This document shows, piece by piece, positions 14,130-25,800 of a stretch of 64,000 bases of DNA. Within the stretch, counting starts at the first letter, position 1; every line of letters starts with the position of its first letter. Origin of the DNA: Harmonia axyridis (Eukaryota > Arthropoda > Insecta > Coleoptera > Coccinellidae); assembly GCF_914767665.1 (NCBI RefSeq), contig NC_059501.1, forward strand, positions 53,816,798-53,880,797, written 5' to 3'. A program made the position numbers and the translations under genes. The notes beneath the pieces were generated by a model that ran no database searches, was not told where the DNA came from, and saw only the letters and a list, made by a program, of their open reading frames with translations.

Positions 14130-14340
14130 TTTCCTTCAATTTACCACAATTCCATTCAGACAAGTTAAATCCATTAATCAGTTCAATTGTTTACAATTCC
14201 GTTGAATTCCTTGCAATTCCGTTCAATTCTTCAGAATTCCGTTCAAATCTTTACAATTCCATTCAATTCTTTACAATTTCTTTCAATTCTTCAAAATTTC
14301 ATTCAATTCTTTACAATTCTTCTCAATTCATCAGAGTAAT
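14130..14340. repeat. Minisatellite, ~20-bp unit
   Basis: About ten imperfect copies of a unit like TTCAATTCTTTACAATTCCA follow each other. A 96-codon reading frame runs through them only because the unit lacks stops in that frame. Weaker related copies are scattered at about 14885-15010, suggesting an older, larger array that was interrupted. Confidence 0.85.
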
Positions 14341-14359
14341 GTTTAATACACAATAGCCT

Positions 14360-17300
14360 ATAGAATAAAATATTGATATCAGTAAGTTTTTGTTAATATG
14401 AGTTCTAACACCTGTAGCACACTATGAATTCATTTCATCGAAGGAATTCGTATTCTAAGATGAAAAACCACAAAAAATGGTAATAATAAGAAATTTTAAT
14501 TTTCAATATACTTAGTACTTAAGTAATTTTTTATTATAATTCATATCCAATCTTATTTGTTGTTATTTGAAAAGCTTCCATTCCTTCAATACTGATAGGA
14601 CCATATAAAAAGAAAATATCTCTCACGTTCTGAATGTACCATTTTTTAGGCCACACAACATTTTGAAGATCATGTCTAAAAATTTCACCTTATAAGACTT
14701 GTCATTTTTCAATATATCCATGAACCCATCATCATGTGCTAATTTTTGAATTTTGATTTCAATATTGGCTTAAGTTTTCTAATTATTGTTACGTTTTCTT
14801 CGGAAAATTGATAGTTTCAAATTGTAGGATTCTCATTTTGTTCCTATTGTCGTCAAAAACAGCATTCTGCGCATGTTAAAGACCATTCAATTCATTCACA
14901 ATACCATTAAATTGATATCTTATAAAATTCCATTCGATTCCATTCAATTATTTTCAATTTCCTCATCGATTTCGTCATAATGCCGTTATATTCCATTGAA
15001 ATCCATGCAATTCACCCTAAGTTACAACATTTTATATAATAAAATTCCACAGTTCCGTATTGATAATGTTTCTGGAGGAAACCCTTCGATATTATTAATA
15101 AAAAAAATAATTAATTAATGTGCTCTATTTCGATAAAGGGAATTATATGTAATTATAAAATTTCAATACCGATGAGTACTTCCGAGAATATGTCAAGAAC
15201 AAAATAACTTTTTCTTGGGCCGAATATTCTACGTCGATTCCCATGTGGTATACGGCATGGGGAACTTCGTTCTATTTATCACTCAGAAGATAAATAACTT
15301 CCCTTCACTTCTATTCTATTCTTCGTTGAATATGATTTGTGAACATTTATGAATATAAGAATTTCCTTTGAGTTGTAAGACTAGAACCTATTTGGCACAA
15401 TAATAATGGAAGTGACTTTCTTGGAAGAGCAGGTAAAACTGAAATCGAAATTCAATATCGTACCCATTGTATTGGTATACAAGAAAATTCGAGATAATGC
15501 AAAGATTTATCTTTTAACATGCAACTGTGTGAACATTTCTTTATTTCTGATAACAATCAATAGATAATTAATACAAGAGAATTTATATAATTTAGTGTCT
15601 GTTGACTGAATATTAAAGAAAAATTTTCAAATATGACTTTACTTTTCAAGATAAGTTTTGAAATTGGTCTTGAATTAACTTTGTATTCCGCGGCTTCTAT
15701 TGCAGATTTCCAGCTTATGGGCACATCTCTTAATTTCTGGCATCTGTTCAAATATGCTCAAATATCTTTTATGTAAACACTGGCCTATCTGATCAAATTG
15801 AATATCATCGGAGATTCTGTATCTTCAGTACACAAGTAGAATTCAATATTTTGTTTCTACAATTTGCCATTTTCTCTTCAAATGAAACAAATGTTGACTC
15901 GGTGTTCATTTTGATATTCATCATTCATCGAGAAATTATTAATTTACCGATATTATCTTAATTGCAACTGGTGTTGAAACCTAAAAGCCAATATAAATTT
16001 ATCCTTTTTTGGAAATAATATTGTATGTCAAAATCGCCTTCTCTAGTGAAGGTATGGATTTATCTTATCCTTCATAGCAATTGAGATATTAAGAACTATG
16101 AGTGTTTTTCACTTCATGATACACCACTCGATACACCAGAATGGTCCTTCACAGCCTATAAATGTGGGTGTAGTATGAATACTCCATACTGATAGAAATG
16201 AACATTTTTCATTCATTTGTCATAACAATTCAATAACAGAAAAATGTCGAAACCATTTCTTAGAATTTTTTCACAATTCATCAACAGTGAATTAAAATTC
16301 ACTGTTGCGTTCGAAAGCTCTGTGGATCATCGCTTAATTGATATCCCTATTTTCAATTTCATTCGGTGGATAGGGGATCCAAGAGTGAAAAGGTATTCAC
16401 TCGATGTAACCGTAGAATTGTAGGGATGTGACTTGAACCCTAGTATTTTTTTAAAACATATAGGGTCATATATCAAATCTGTTTATGCGTAACGTTCATA
16501 TTTAATAAATACTTAAAGAGCCATAAAGTTGTTTGTTGAAAAATAGTGTACTCCTGATATATAATATTATGGCGTACTTAATTTGATAATGTAATAATTC
16601 CTTTAATTACAAATCATTGTCGCAGTTATTGTAGTTTCAGGTAAATAGTCACGGGACAATAGAATTCTTCAATTTCATTATGAAATGAAATTCTTTATTG
16701 TTTTTATAACTTCCAGTGATGACATCCTTTATTAACCTCAAAAATGAACTTCTGCCTTAGATATTTTTATTAATAACAGGAGGATAATCTTCCATATCCT
16801 GAAAGGTCATTGATATTTACATGTTATTAAGATAATTTGCATTGAAATGTTTAAATTTTATCCTTAGCCAAGAAAATACCACAATATATCCATACTAAAT
16901 TTAGAATGGCTGGCATGCTAAGATACAACTATGAAATTTTGTTCGACTGAAAAAGTTACCTTCGCATCCGAAAAAATTGTTAAATACAATCACGTCTTCA
17001 AACAGAGCACACCATCCGATTTTGACTTTTCGCGGACTACATTTCCCCACGCGATTCAAAAACGAACTGAAAGTTCTCGGTCGGAGTCGCAAAATCGGCT
17101 GTCCTCGTCAAATGCCGACGCATGTTGCTCGAGTCTATGGGTTTTAAAGAGTTAGGTTAGGTAAAAACCTTGAGTGTTAGTTGATAAATAATAGTAATAA
17201 TCTAACTGATAATGCTTCTTGACTCATCCAGGCAATGTAAAGAAATTATTCAGTATGCTGGAAGTACTTTCTGTTCCATAATTAAATAACATTGGTTCAG

Positions 17301-17655
17301 TTGGTGGTCACCGGAAACTACGATGGAATAAGGAATATCTACTATGTGAGTTATGCCATTTTTGTTGTTGATATTTGATGTTTTCCAATTCTTCGACTCA
17401 AAAATGGAGTAAATGCCATTTATTAGTGCTTCATTTATCATTTAAAAATGTGAATATATAAAACTGTTTTATTACTTCGATGGCGCCATCTACAAAAGGA
17501 ATGAGAAACTTATGAGAGCATATAAACGGACTCTGTATTTAAATGTCGCTAAACAACTATGGTGTTAAATCATAGGGTGCGCTGTTTTTAAAATTTTGAC
17601 TACAGACATAGAATAATAAGTTATCATAAGTCTATGATATTGACTATGGTCATTT
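14360..17655. other. No gene recognised
   Basis: AT-rich sequence without a recognised coding exon. A 74-codon plus-strand frame at 16931-17155 is less AT-rich than its surroundings, but no family is recognised and an overlapping antisense frame exists, so it is not called. Confidence 0.5.
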
Positions 17656-17790
17656 GATTAAACACAGTGGCGACATGAGTGGTCTAATTTTTGATTGGCT
17701 GCCGGTTTCTTATCCGAAAAATGGAAGCTTTCTGTATATTCTCCGTTAACGTGATTTTTGGGATTTATTCAAAATGTATAAGGACTATTT
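17656..17790. mobile_element. Partial MITE copy (ACACAGTGGCG family)
   Basis: Starts ATTAAACACAGTGGCGACAT and continues through TTTGATTGGCTGCCGGTTTC to GGGATTTATTCAAAATGTAT. These same blocks occur in the complete copies at 30654-30938 and 32085-32420. The right terminal repeat is missing here. Confidence 0.8.
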
Positions 17791-18079
17791 TAGTGACGAA
17801 GTTAGGAAATTCCATAGTATCGAAATGTACTTGTTATCCGTGCTGAAGCTTTCTCCGTGGGTAAATCACTTGTTGGCAACTTGTAAAGCGCGCATCTTTG
17901 AATAGTAGCAATTTCAATTTTCAATGAAACTTTAATTCAGCTGTTTGTGGTGTGAATTAATTATTTACTCGAAGCCTTCAATTTGTTATTCAATGTAATT
18001 TGTATCCTTTTAACTGGATTAGATGAATGTGAAATCCAAAAGATTCATTTCATTACAAAACTGCATTACAATATATACC

Positions 18080-19195
18080 AACTGACAAAGAAACTGGAAC
18101 ACCCAGAAGGAGCTGTTCAAATTTAAAATTTATTCGGGTAAAATATAGATAGTTTAGCAAGCAGCAAGGAGTAAATGAATGAATTTGGAGAAAAAATCGT
18201 GTTTTTTCATATAAACAATTCTTGTTACTCAAATATTGTAGTCGTTTTTTGCAAGTTTTTTAAATTTTACATCAAACCAGCTGTTCGAGGAGATCCAAAG
18301 TCGATATTTAGATGTTGTTGAAATGCCTAGAGCACGTTTACGCGGAATTTATCGCCAGCTAAGTGAATTTGAAAGGGGTCGAATTATCCTATCGGGAGGC
18401 GGGCTTGTCATTTCGAGAAATCGCTAACCATAAGAAAAGAAATCCAACTACTGTACTGAGATGTTGTCAGGCGTGGTTTGATAAATCCCAAAATTGAAGA
18501 AGAGTAGGGACAGGACGTCGAAGTGGCACAAATGAAGTTCAAGATCGATGTCTAAGACTTATGGCCATTAGAGACTGATTTGCGACAACTCAATCTTTGG
18601 CTGATGAGTGGTTGGGAGAACAAGGCCATCCTGTAACTGTCTGAATGGTTTACCATCCGATAAAGCCTTATGCAGCATTATCGAACCTATCTTGTATTAC
18701 CTCTGACGGTTGAGCAACGCCAGCAACGATTACACTGGTGCAGAGAACGTCAACATGCCCGCGAACTCATGTTGCCAGAGTTAGTTGAAACTTTTTCGAA
18801 GCAACCTTTGTGAATCTTCTGCCATGGCCGCCCAGATCGCCCGATGTTTCGCAAAAAAAGATTGTTCGGGACATAATGGGTAGAAGGCTCGGAAATTTAC
18901 CTCAGCCCCCTGGGACTTTGAGGGCTCGGAGGCATGAAGTACATGTTGCTTGGGATAGTATCCCCCAAGAAAAAATAGACCATCTTATTGCATCAATCCC
19001 GAGACGTGTTGGGGAGTGTATAGATTATCGCGGTGGACATACACATTATCAACAAATTTTGTAGAAAAAATTGTAAACCCCTCGTTTTTTCTCGAAGTTT
19101 CAATCATTTACTCCTTGCTATACTATCTATGTTTCGACAAAAAAAAAATTAAAATTTAAACAGCTCCTCTGGGTTTTGCAGATTCTTTGTCAGTT
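18080..19195 (+). mobile_element. Tc1-like element with ~100-bp TIRs
   Basis: Left arm (18080-18185) and right arm (about 19100-19195) are inverted copies. The outer ends AACTGACAAAGAA / TTCTTTGTCAGTT agree, as do the inner blocks AAGGAGTAAATGA / TCATTTACTCCTT. A central segment holds a broken transposase. The exact target duplication cannot be read because both flanks are TA-rich. The element is roughly 1.1 kb, shorter than a full-length Tc1 element because of the internal deletion. Confidence 0.88.
18323..19064 (+). pseudogene. Tc1-like transposase, internally deleted
   Basis: The frame opens with MPRARLRGIYRQLSEFERGR, a typical N-terminal DNA-binding domain. It continues after frameshifts with ANHIRRNPTTVLRCCQAW-like and GTGRRSGTNEVQDRCL segments. 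At about 18700-18790 it reaches QQRLHWCRERQHARE, then jumps directly to LLPWPPRSPDVSQ at 18815-18860. The middle of the catalytic domain, including the first two DDE acidic residues, is therefore deleted. The open tail at 18810-19064 contains IMGRRLGNLPQPPGTLRARR and IASIPRRVGECIDYRGGHTHY, the standard C terminus. Several in-frame stops and frameshifts make it non-functional. Confidence 0.92.
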
Positions 19196-19199
19196 ATTA

Positions 19200-19716
19200 T
19201 ATGAATAATAATGTATGATATGGATATTCAGGATATTCTATTACGTCCTTATAACGATTGGCAAGTAACTATTAGGAAAAAAATAATTTTATTTAATTAT
19301 CATAGGCTATAGCCTTTTTATTACAATTTTCATTCAAAACCTTTGCTTAAGCCTCTCCCCATTCGCAATTCTCGGTAAATATTGTTTGCTTTTCGAAATG
19401 GATTCTTCATGATTATTCGATTTGATGATAAAAGCTGAAAATTAGGTAGCTATAGTTGTAAGAATCACAACAGGGGATTTTAAGTACCTATTGAAAGATC
19501 TCTTGGGAACAGTGAAATACACCCAACAGTCGAATTTTTCTTCAAACGGAACAGTTATGATGATTGATGAAGAACTTCCAATATCTCTAAAGTAACGCAT
19601 TTGTGAGTTTCAGATGACAAAAACAATCTTATCATCCATATATTCATTATTGCAGGTCGAAAGGTTGTAGTAGATATTTTATTAACTTAGGCCTGTTCAC
19701 TTCATTCCGCCAAACC
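19200..19716. promoter_or_regulatory. Upstream region of the MTHFS gene
   Basis: No other gene is seen between the Tc1 element and the MTHFS start codon. The sequence before the ATG is CCGCCAAACCATGTC, a good insect start context. The transcription start cannot be placed, because no convincing TATA box or initiator stands out. A possible 3' splice site (TTATTGCAG, ending near 19656) would allow a 5'-UTR intron, but this is a guess. Confidence 0.35.
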
Positions 19717-19827
19717 ATGTCAACAATCACGAAACACAAGAGCGAATTGAGAGAAGATGTTTCAAGGAAATTGGCTGCGTTATCGTCCAAAGAAAAGGAA
19801 AAACAAAGTGATGTGGTAGTGAAAAAA
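19717..19827 (+). CDS. MTHFS: MTHFS exon 1 (residues 1-37)
   Basis: Starts at the ATG in CAAACCATGTC and ends AAAAAA before the consensus donor GTGAGT at 19828. It encodes a lysine- and glutamate-rich N-terminal helix with the family pattern K-x2-L-R-x-D. It ends in phase 0. Confidence 0.9.
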
Positions 19828-22800
19828 GTGAGTATTTAGTATTCCAGCATTTTTTGAATTATTAGTTAATACTTGCTTCTGTTCCGGAATATAAGTACAA
19901 GGAGAAGGAATCTACTCACCTGAGTTTTTCTTCATTGCGTGATGTAAAATTGAAGAATCACATAAATAAGTTTCAAACATCTACCTTCAGAGCTCTCTTT
20001 TCAAAAACTATAAGAGTTTGCTTTGATCTAAGAGAAACATATTTTTTTCTAAAACAGACACCGATTTGAAAGTAATCATTCGTTTTCAATTATCCAAGGA
20101 TGACAATGACATCAAAATTGATAAAAATCTTCTAAAAAACATTAAATAACGAGGAAACCCCATCCAACTGTGTCTAATGCAACTCACTGAACACTCGTTT
20201 TTAATATGTCTCATATTACGCGATATTATATTGGGTTATTTCCAGTTCCTTTTATTCAACCTATTTGTCAAAAATCCATTATGAGGAGTGGCTCCATTTT
20301 CGTTATTGTCTGTGTGCTTTTATTCTCATGATGAATTTATTTCTTTGTTTATATCAACTTTCAAACTATTAAAATGCGCGTCATATAAAGGGCCGAAAAG
20401 TAGTTATTAGGCACCCTTTCATGCTCTGGAAGTTGATGCTGTCTGATCAATTTTCCTTGGCAACTTTGTGAAATTAGAATGATTGAACGATTGATAAAGG
20501 ATATAGGTAAATAAACTTTAAGGAATGGGATAATTAGTTGAGAAATTTTCTTTGAAATTATTTCGAGTTCAAAAAATGAAGTATAGGGTGGTCAGAAAGC
20601 GGAATGCAGTCGAGATCAAATTTTTCAATTGTCATTTATCGGAATTGGAACTGAAATCGGAGGACTTCTTTTAAGTATAAAAATAATACGAACACAAACA
20701 TTATTTTGTCTCTTTAATTCCACTGAAAATAATTAAGATTGATAAATCAAAATGATAGGGAATTTACAAAAAAACAAATACGTATTTTATTCAAGTTTCA
20801 ACAGTATTTATATCTAACGACTTCCAGTGGTGGATCCAGGATTTTTTTCAGGTGAGGGACGCACAGTACCGAATTCATATGGAAGTAATACAGAAGAAAT
20901 TATACAGACATTGAAAAGTCCTTTTTCCATTTTTTAACATAAAAAGAAACATTTCATTCAAAAAGATATATTGGTTATACTGGGTGATTCACCGGGATAG
21001 TCTTTCAGACGTTTATGAAAAACTTATCATAATTTTGAGCTGAAAATTTGCATGTTGGGGTTAGAGACAATGATCTTTCTCCCTAAAATATTTTCAGATC
21101 TCTACAACTTCCAGTTTTACCAGAAACAGACTACTTCTTCCTTATTTCAAATGGCACACCCAGTATATTATTGCATCATTAGATAGATTTTTTTATGGCA
21201 ATTTCGGCAATATGCCATAAAAACTCAACGGTTCATAAGTTATTGGATTCTATTAAAAATGGTGGCGATGAGGATTCACATTTTTGAATATTTCAGCAGA
21301 AAAAGCTCTTTTCGAAAAAATTCGATTTAATTTCACAGACTACTCCACACAGGTATAAATAGTGGTTTTTCCTTATTTGAAGTTCTTCCTCGATAACTCT
21401 TACATTATTCATTTTAGGTAAAGGGATTGTTGAAGTAATCCCCACTATTTTTTCACGTAGAATCGACTGAAATAATAATAAATTTAGGTTCTAATTTGAA
21501 AATCTTGAGTTTTGATGAATATGAGTTCTCCAAGTTCATGATCTTCTTATAAACAGCCTGTAAATTTTTAGTCCAAGCCGCAAACAGTCTTATAATACTA
21601 CGTATTTGCGGAATCGAAAAAGAAAAAAAATTTTCGAAAAAAGCTTTTTCTGCTGAAATACCCAAAAAAATGTGAGTCCTCATCGCCACAATTTTTTTTA
21701 TAAGAATCCCAATAACTCAGGAACCGTTGAGTTTTTACCCAAGGTATGCATATTGCCGAAATTTGGCAATTTTTGTATAGATCTGAAAATATTTGAGGGA
21801 GAAAGATCATTGTCTCAAAACCCAATATGCAAATTTTCATCTCAAAATTATGATTAGTTTTCCATAAACGTCTAATAGGCCAAATCGGCGAATCACCCTG
21901 TATACACCAACATTAGGTAAAAAGAAAACATTTGAAAAAATAAGTTCTTTGAAGACAAGAAATCATCGGCCTCTGTGACTTGGATCCAACTGGCGACTTA
22001 AAAAAATTATACTTGATGAATAAATGCTTCGCAGCATTATCTCTGTCCAATCTACTTCGCAATGGGTCATAGATTAGGCCTGCACCACTGAATAGTTTGT
22101 CGCTTGCTACTGAGCTTGATGGCAATCGAAGTCAGGGATTCATATTTTTTAATCATTTCCTACCATAATTAATAATGGATCTTGCCTGATAGGAATACGT
22201 CTTTCTGAATTGTATTCATTTAATAGTACTTTCAATATAAGAAATTTGTCCAAAACCGCATGTCGTCTGAGGTAGTATTATTATCTTTATCGTCGCTATT
22301 TAATACTTTATTCTTTGGATAAATTTGTTGGGACATTGTTATTAATATCGCTAGATTGAACAGCTACTGTCGAAGCCAACCTTGGCCGTTTTGCTGAAAG
22401 AGGGTCTATATTTTCACCCTCATTTGCAGGTTTATTTCCATAATTGAGTAAACTTATCAATTTGGATTCAACCTGTTCTTTAATCTCTTCGATGAAAAAA
22501 GTTATATTATACCGAGGATTCAGGTATGTGGCTATTGCAAATAACCGTAACAGTCACAAATCTTTCACGTGTGTCTGATTTATTCTTGTAGATTACTTTA
22601 GATAATGCTCAGATTCCGGGTAATCTCATCAAAAGGACTTATTATGGGGCAAGAACTCCTCTGCTTCCATGCTCTGCCAGTCGATCTGAATTCTCTTAAT
22701 CTCTTATTCAAAAGTATCGGAACCGACATCGGAATCGGAAGTGTACCTAATTTCAATCGCTCCTGCTTATCGGAATCGGAAATGAAGCTCCGCAATATCA

Positions 22801-25800
22801 CTAGTTTGTAATCCCAAAATTATCAAACTCTTTCACTATTTTATTAGTTAATTTGAATGAATTCTTTTGCTCGCTTGCAGTTTTGCAAATAACCTCAATG
22901 GTATCGAGGCTTTCAACATTGAAAAGGTTTCGTTGTTGAGGAGGGTTCGTCTGCTTTAGTCCGAAATGTTCTATCACCATTAGAAATAGTTTTATTTACA
23001 ACATAATTGAGTAAAGGGAAATTGTAAATTGGATGCGAGAATAGAACATTTGGAAGATAAAGCCGGACTAATTGGGCCCTTGTTAGGAAAAAAAACCAAT
23101 AAAGACAAGGAATAAAAAAGCTGGACCTTTTTAGTTTATCCACTGATCCATCTTCATTATGTTATCTGGACGGTGCCCGTGCTGAGTAAGCATATAGGGG
23201 AACTGTAGTGGGTCTATGTTTCGTTAAAACCTAATTTTGTAGGGAATAATTTCCACTTGTGTTTTATCATAAACTGGACCAACATATTGTCACCTAGATG
23301 ACACCGGGTAATCTTTTTTGCCTTATGAATAATACCTCGTTTGCGAAGGATAAGAGATATACAGGATGTTCAACGTAATTTTCTGAGCGTGGTCAGTTAT
23401 GTTTAATCTTCGAAGTTACAATATTTCTGGTCACACCAGAAAATTTTTGAGTGTTCAATTCAGAAAAGATTAAGAAAACCTGCAATGTTCGTGATTTTTT
23501 CGTTTCTGAATTGAATCTTATATTTTGAGGACTCAATTTTATGAGAATTTTTTTGAGAAATGTTTTCCTCAAATCGAACATGTCTACATGTCCAGAGCGA
23601 AAAAAATTGTTGAATGGTTTACGATTGTACTTTTTCATACATAACGCGAATATGAAAACAGAATCGGAAAATATCAAACGGTTCCTTCAATACAGTGCCC
23701 GCTTCTATCATCAAGAATTTTCTTTTGGTGTACCACTGGTAGTTCAGAAAAATGTAAAAAGAAACTTTGGTCTAGAACAACACTTTTTTATGTCTTGTAG
23801 TTTTGTCGTATGTGCTATTTTGAGAAAAAGATTTCAAACAATTCTCAGGAAAATCCCAATTAGTATGAAGATATAGTTAGTAAGTTCTGATGAATTTATT
23901 AATTATGAGTTTTGGTAGGTGTTCATCCAAGCTTTAGCGATAAAAATACCTTACCCTGATATCACAGGTCTTTGTTAATATATCGCATATTGCGTTGATG
24001 TATTGCAAAAGAGTTGTGTGTAATGAATATTAATAACGTGATACTTATTTCGGTTTATATGCTGAAATTGTGGTTTACCTTATCCTTCAAAATGGGCGAT
24101 ACAAAACAAACTACTTGTATTACAATCATGATTGTGGATCCAACGAAAATCTTCAGTGACGAAGAAATTCGAGGAGAGAAAGTGGCTCTACTTGGTTTTC
24201 GTCTTGAGACTCCCTTGGTAGGCATAAAATGGCCCGCGAAAAGAAAACTACTTAAAAACTCTAACATTTGTGAAACCTTCTATACAGGGTGGCCACTTTT
24301 TCAATGGGATTGTATTGGTAACTTTTAAACCATAAGAGTTAGAAGGTCGGTCAAATGGAGAAAAAGTTGCATGCATAGAAGCATTATCAAGCAGTTCAAA
24401 CAAATCGAGATTATCAGGGCCGGTTATTGAGATATCATAAAAAAGTAAATTCTGTCATTTTGATTTTTCTTTTTTTCCCACTTTATTTCAAATATTATCA
24501 AAAAATGTTACAGGAATTTTTTATTCGACAGTAAATTGTTCTCAATTTGACGTAATCAGATTTCGTATCCAACGTTTCGTACTCTCTAGACCACCCTCAA
24601 CATCATTTTTTTCAATACGGACCCGTATATTTTATGACACTTTTCGAAATAACTTTTAACGCTGATTTCAACGATATATCATACAATGTCATTCAAAGTT
24701 GATTTTCAGGTGATTTTGACCCTTATCCAAATTTCTTTGGGTCGGATCTGTAGTGAATGCAATTTATCAAAAACTGCTGTTAATAAAATAGTCAAGAGAC
24801 GCGAATACAATGATTTTTAATTTGAATACCAAGCCTTGCAAGAATTATATCGTAATGATATCAAAATAAAGTTCGATTCTGAAACAAATGACAAATCCAA
24901 CAATAGTGATTTCTCGCGAGAAGATTGAGAATGTATTGGAAGGTATTCAAGAAGACGAAATAAGTAAATGTATAAGAAGTATGGGTTCCAGAATCGTTAA
25001 GTGCATTTTACAAAATGGTGGACATTTCGAACACTTACTTCATTAATTTTCATTTACTTTCGAATAATCATTCGATTTTTCTTTCATTATGATAATTCGT
25101 TTAATTATTATGAATTGAAATATGTAAATAATTATTACTTGTTTCTTGAGTTGATTCTGATATGTTCCATTTAGTTCAAGATGAGTAAGCTGATTTTCTC
25201 ATCGAAATGTATTACTTGTTGTTAATTAAACTGAAGGTACCGAAATGTAATACAGATCCGACCAAAAGAATCAACTTTGAATGACATTGTATGATATATC
25301 GTTGAATTCAGCGTTAAAAGTTATTTCGAAAAGTGTCATAAAATATACAGGCCCTGATAATCTCGATTTGTTTGAACTGCTTGATAATGCTTCTATGCAT
25401 GCAACTTTTTCTCCATTTGACCGACCTTCTAACTCTTATGGTTTAAAAGTTACCAATACAATCCCATTGAAAAAGTGGCCACCCTGTATACCAATGACCA
25501 GCAGACGAAATTCGAGGATGGTCTGGGACGAATATCATTGGATTTGCAAGAAGTACAAGAAGCAGCGGATTTTAAGTATAAACTGTGTGCACAATCTGAC
25601 AACAAAAATCGTGAAACGACATTATGGACTCATGCGCATTCTATGTACACAAATCAACTTTTAGATTCGTCAAGATTACCAAACTACATTATCCAAGGAA
25701 TTTCTCATTTTCCTTTGTACCTCCAATCTAGGAACACCATGTATGTTGAGCAATGTATTTCCATTGAAAAACGCAACAATCTTCTACTCGGTAGATTTTG

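Noticed and set aside
14066..14356. 96-codon open frame
   Set aside because: It is the translation of a 20-bp minisatellite and has periodic low-complexity composition.
17149..17160. TTAGGTTAGG, the insect telomere unit
   Set aside because: Less than two units, as at 54735 and 55003; such words occur often by chance and in transposons, so no telomeric tract is called.
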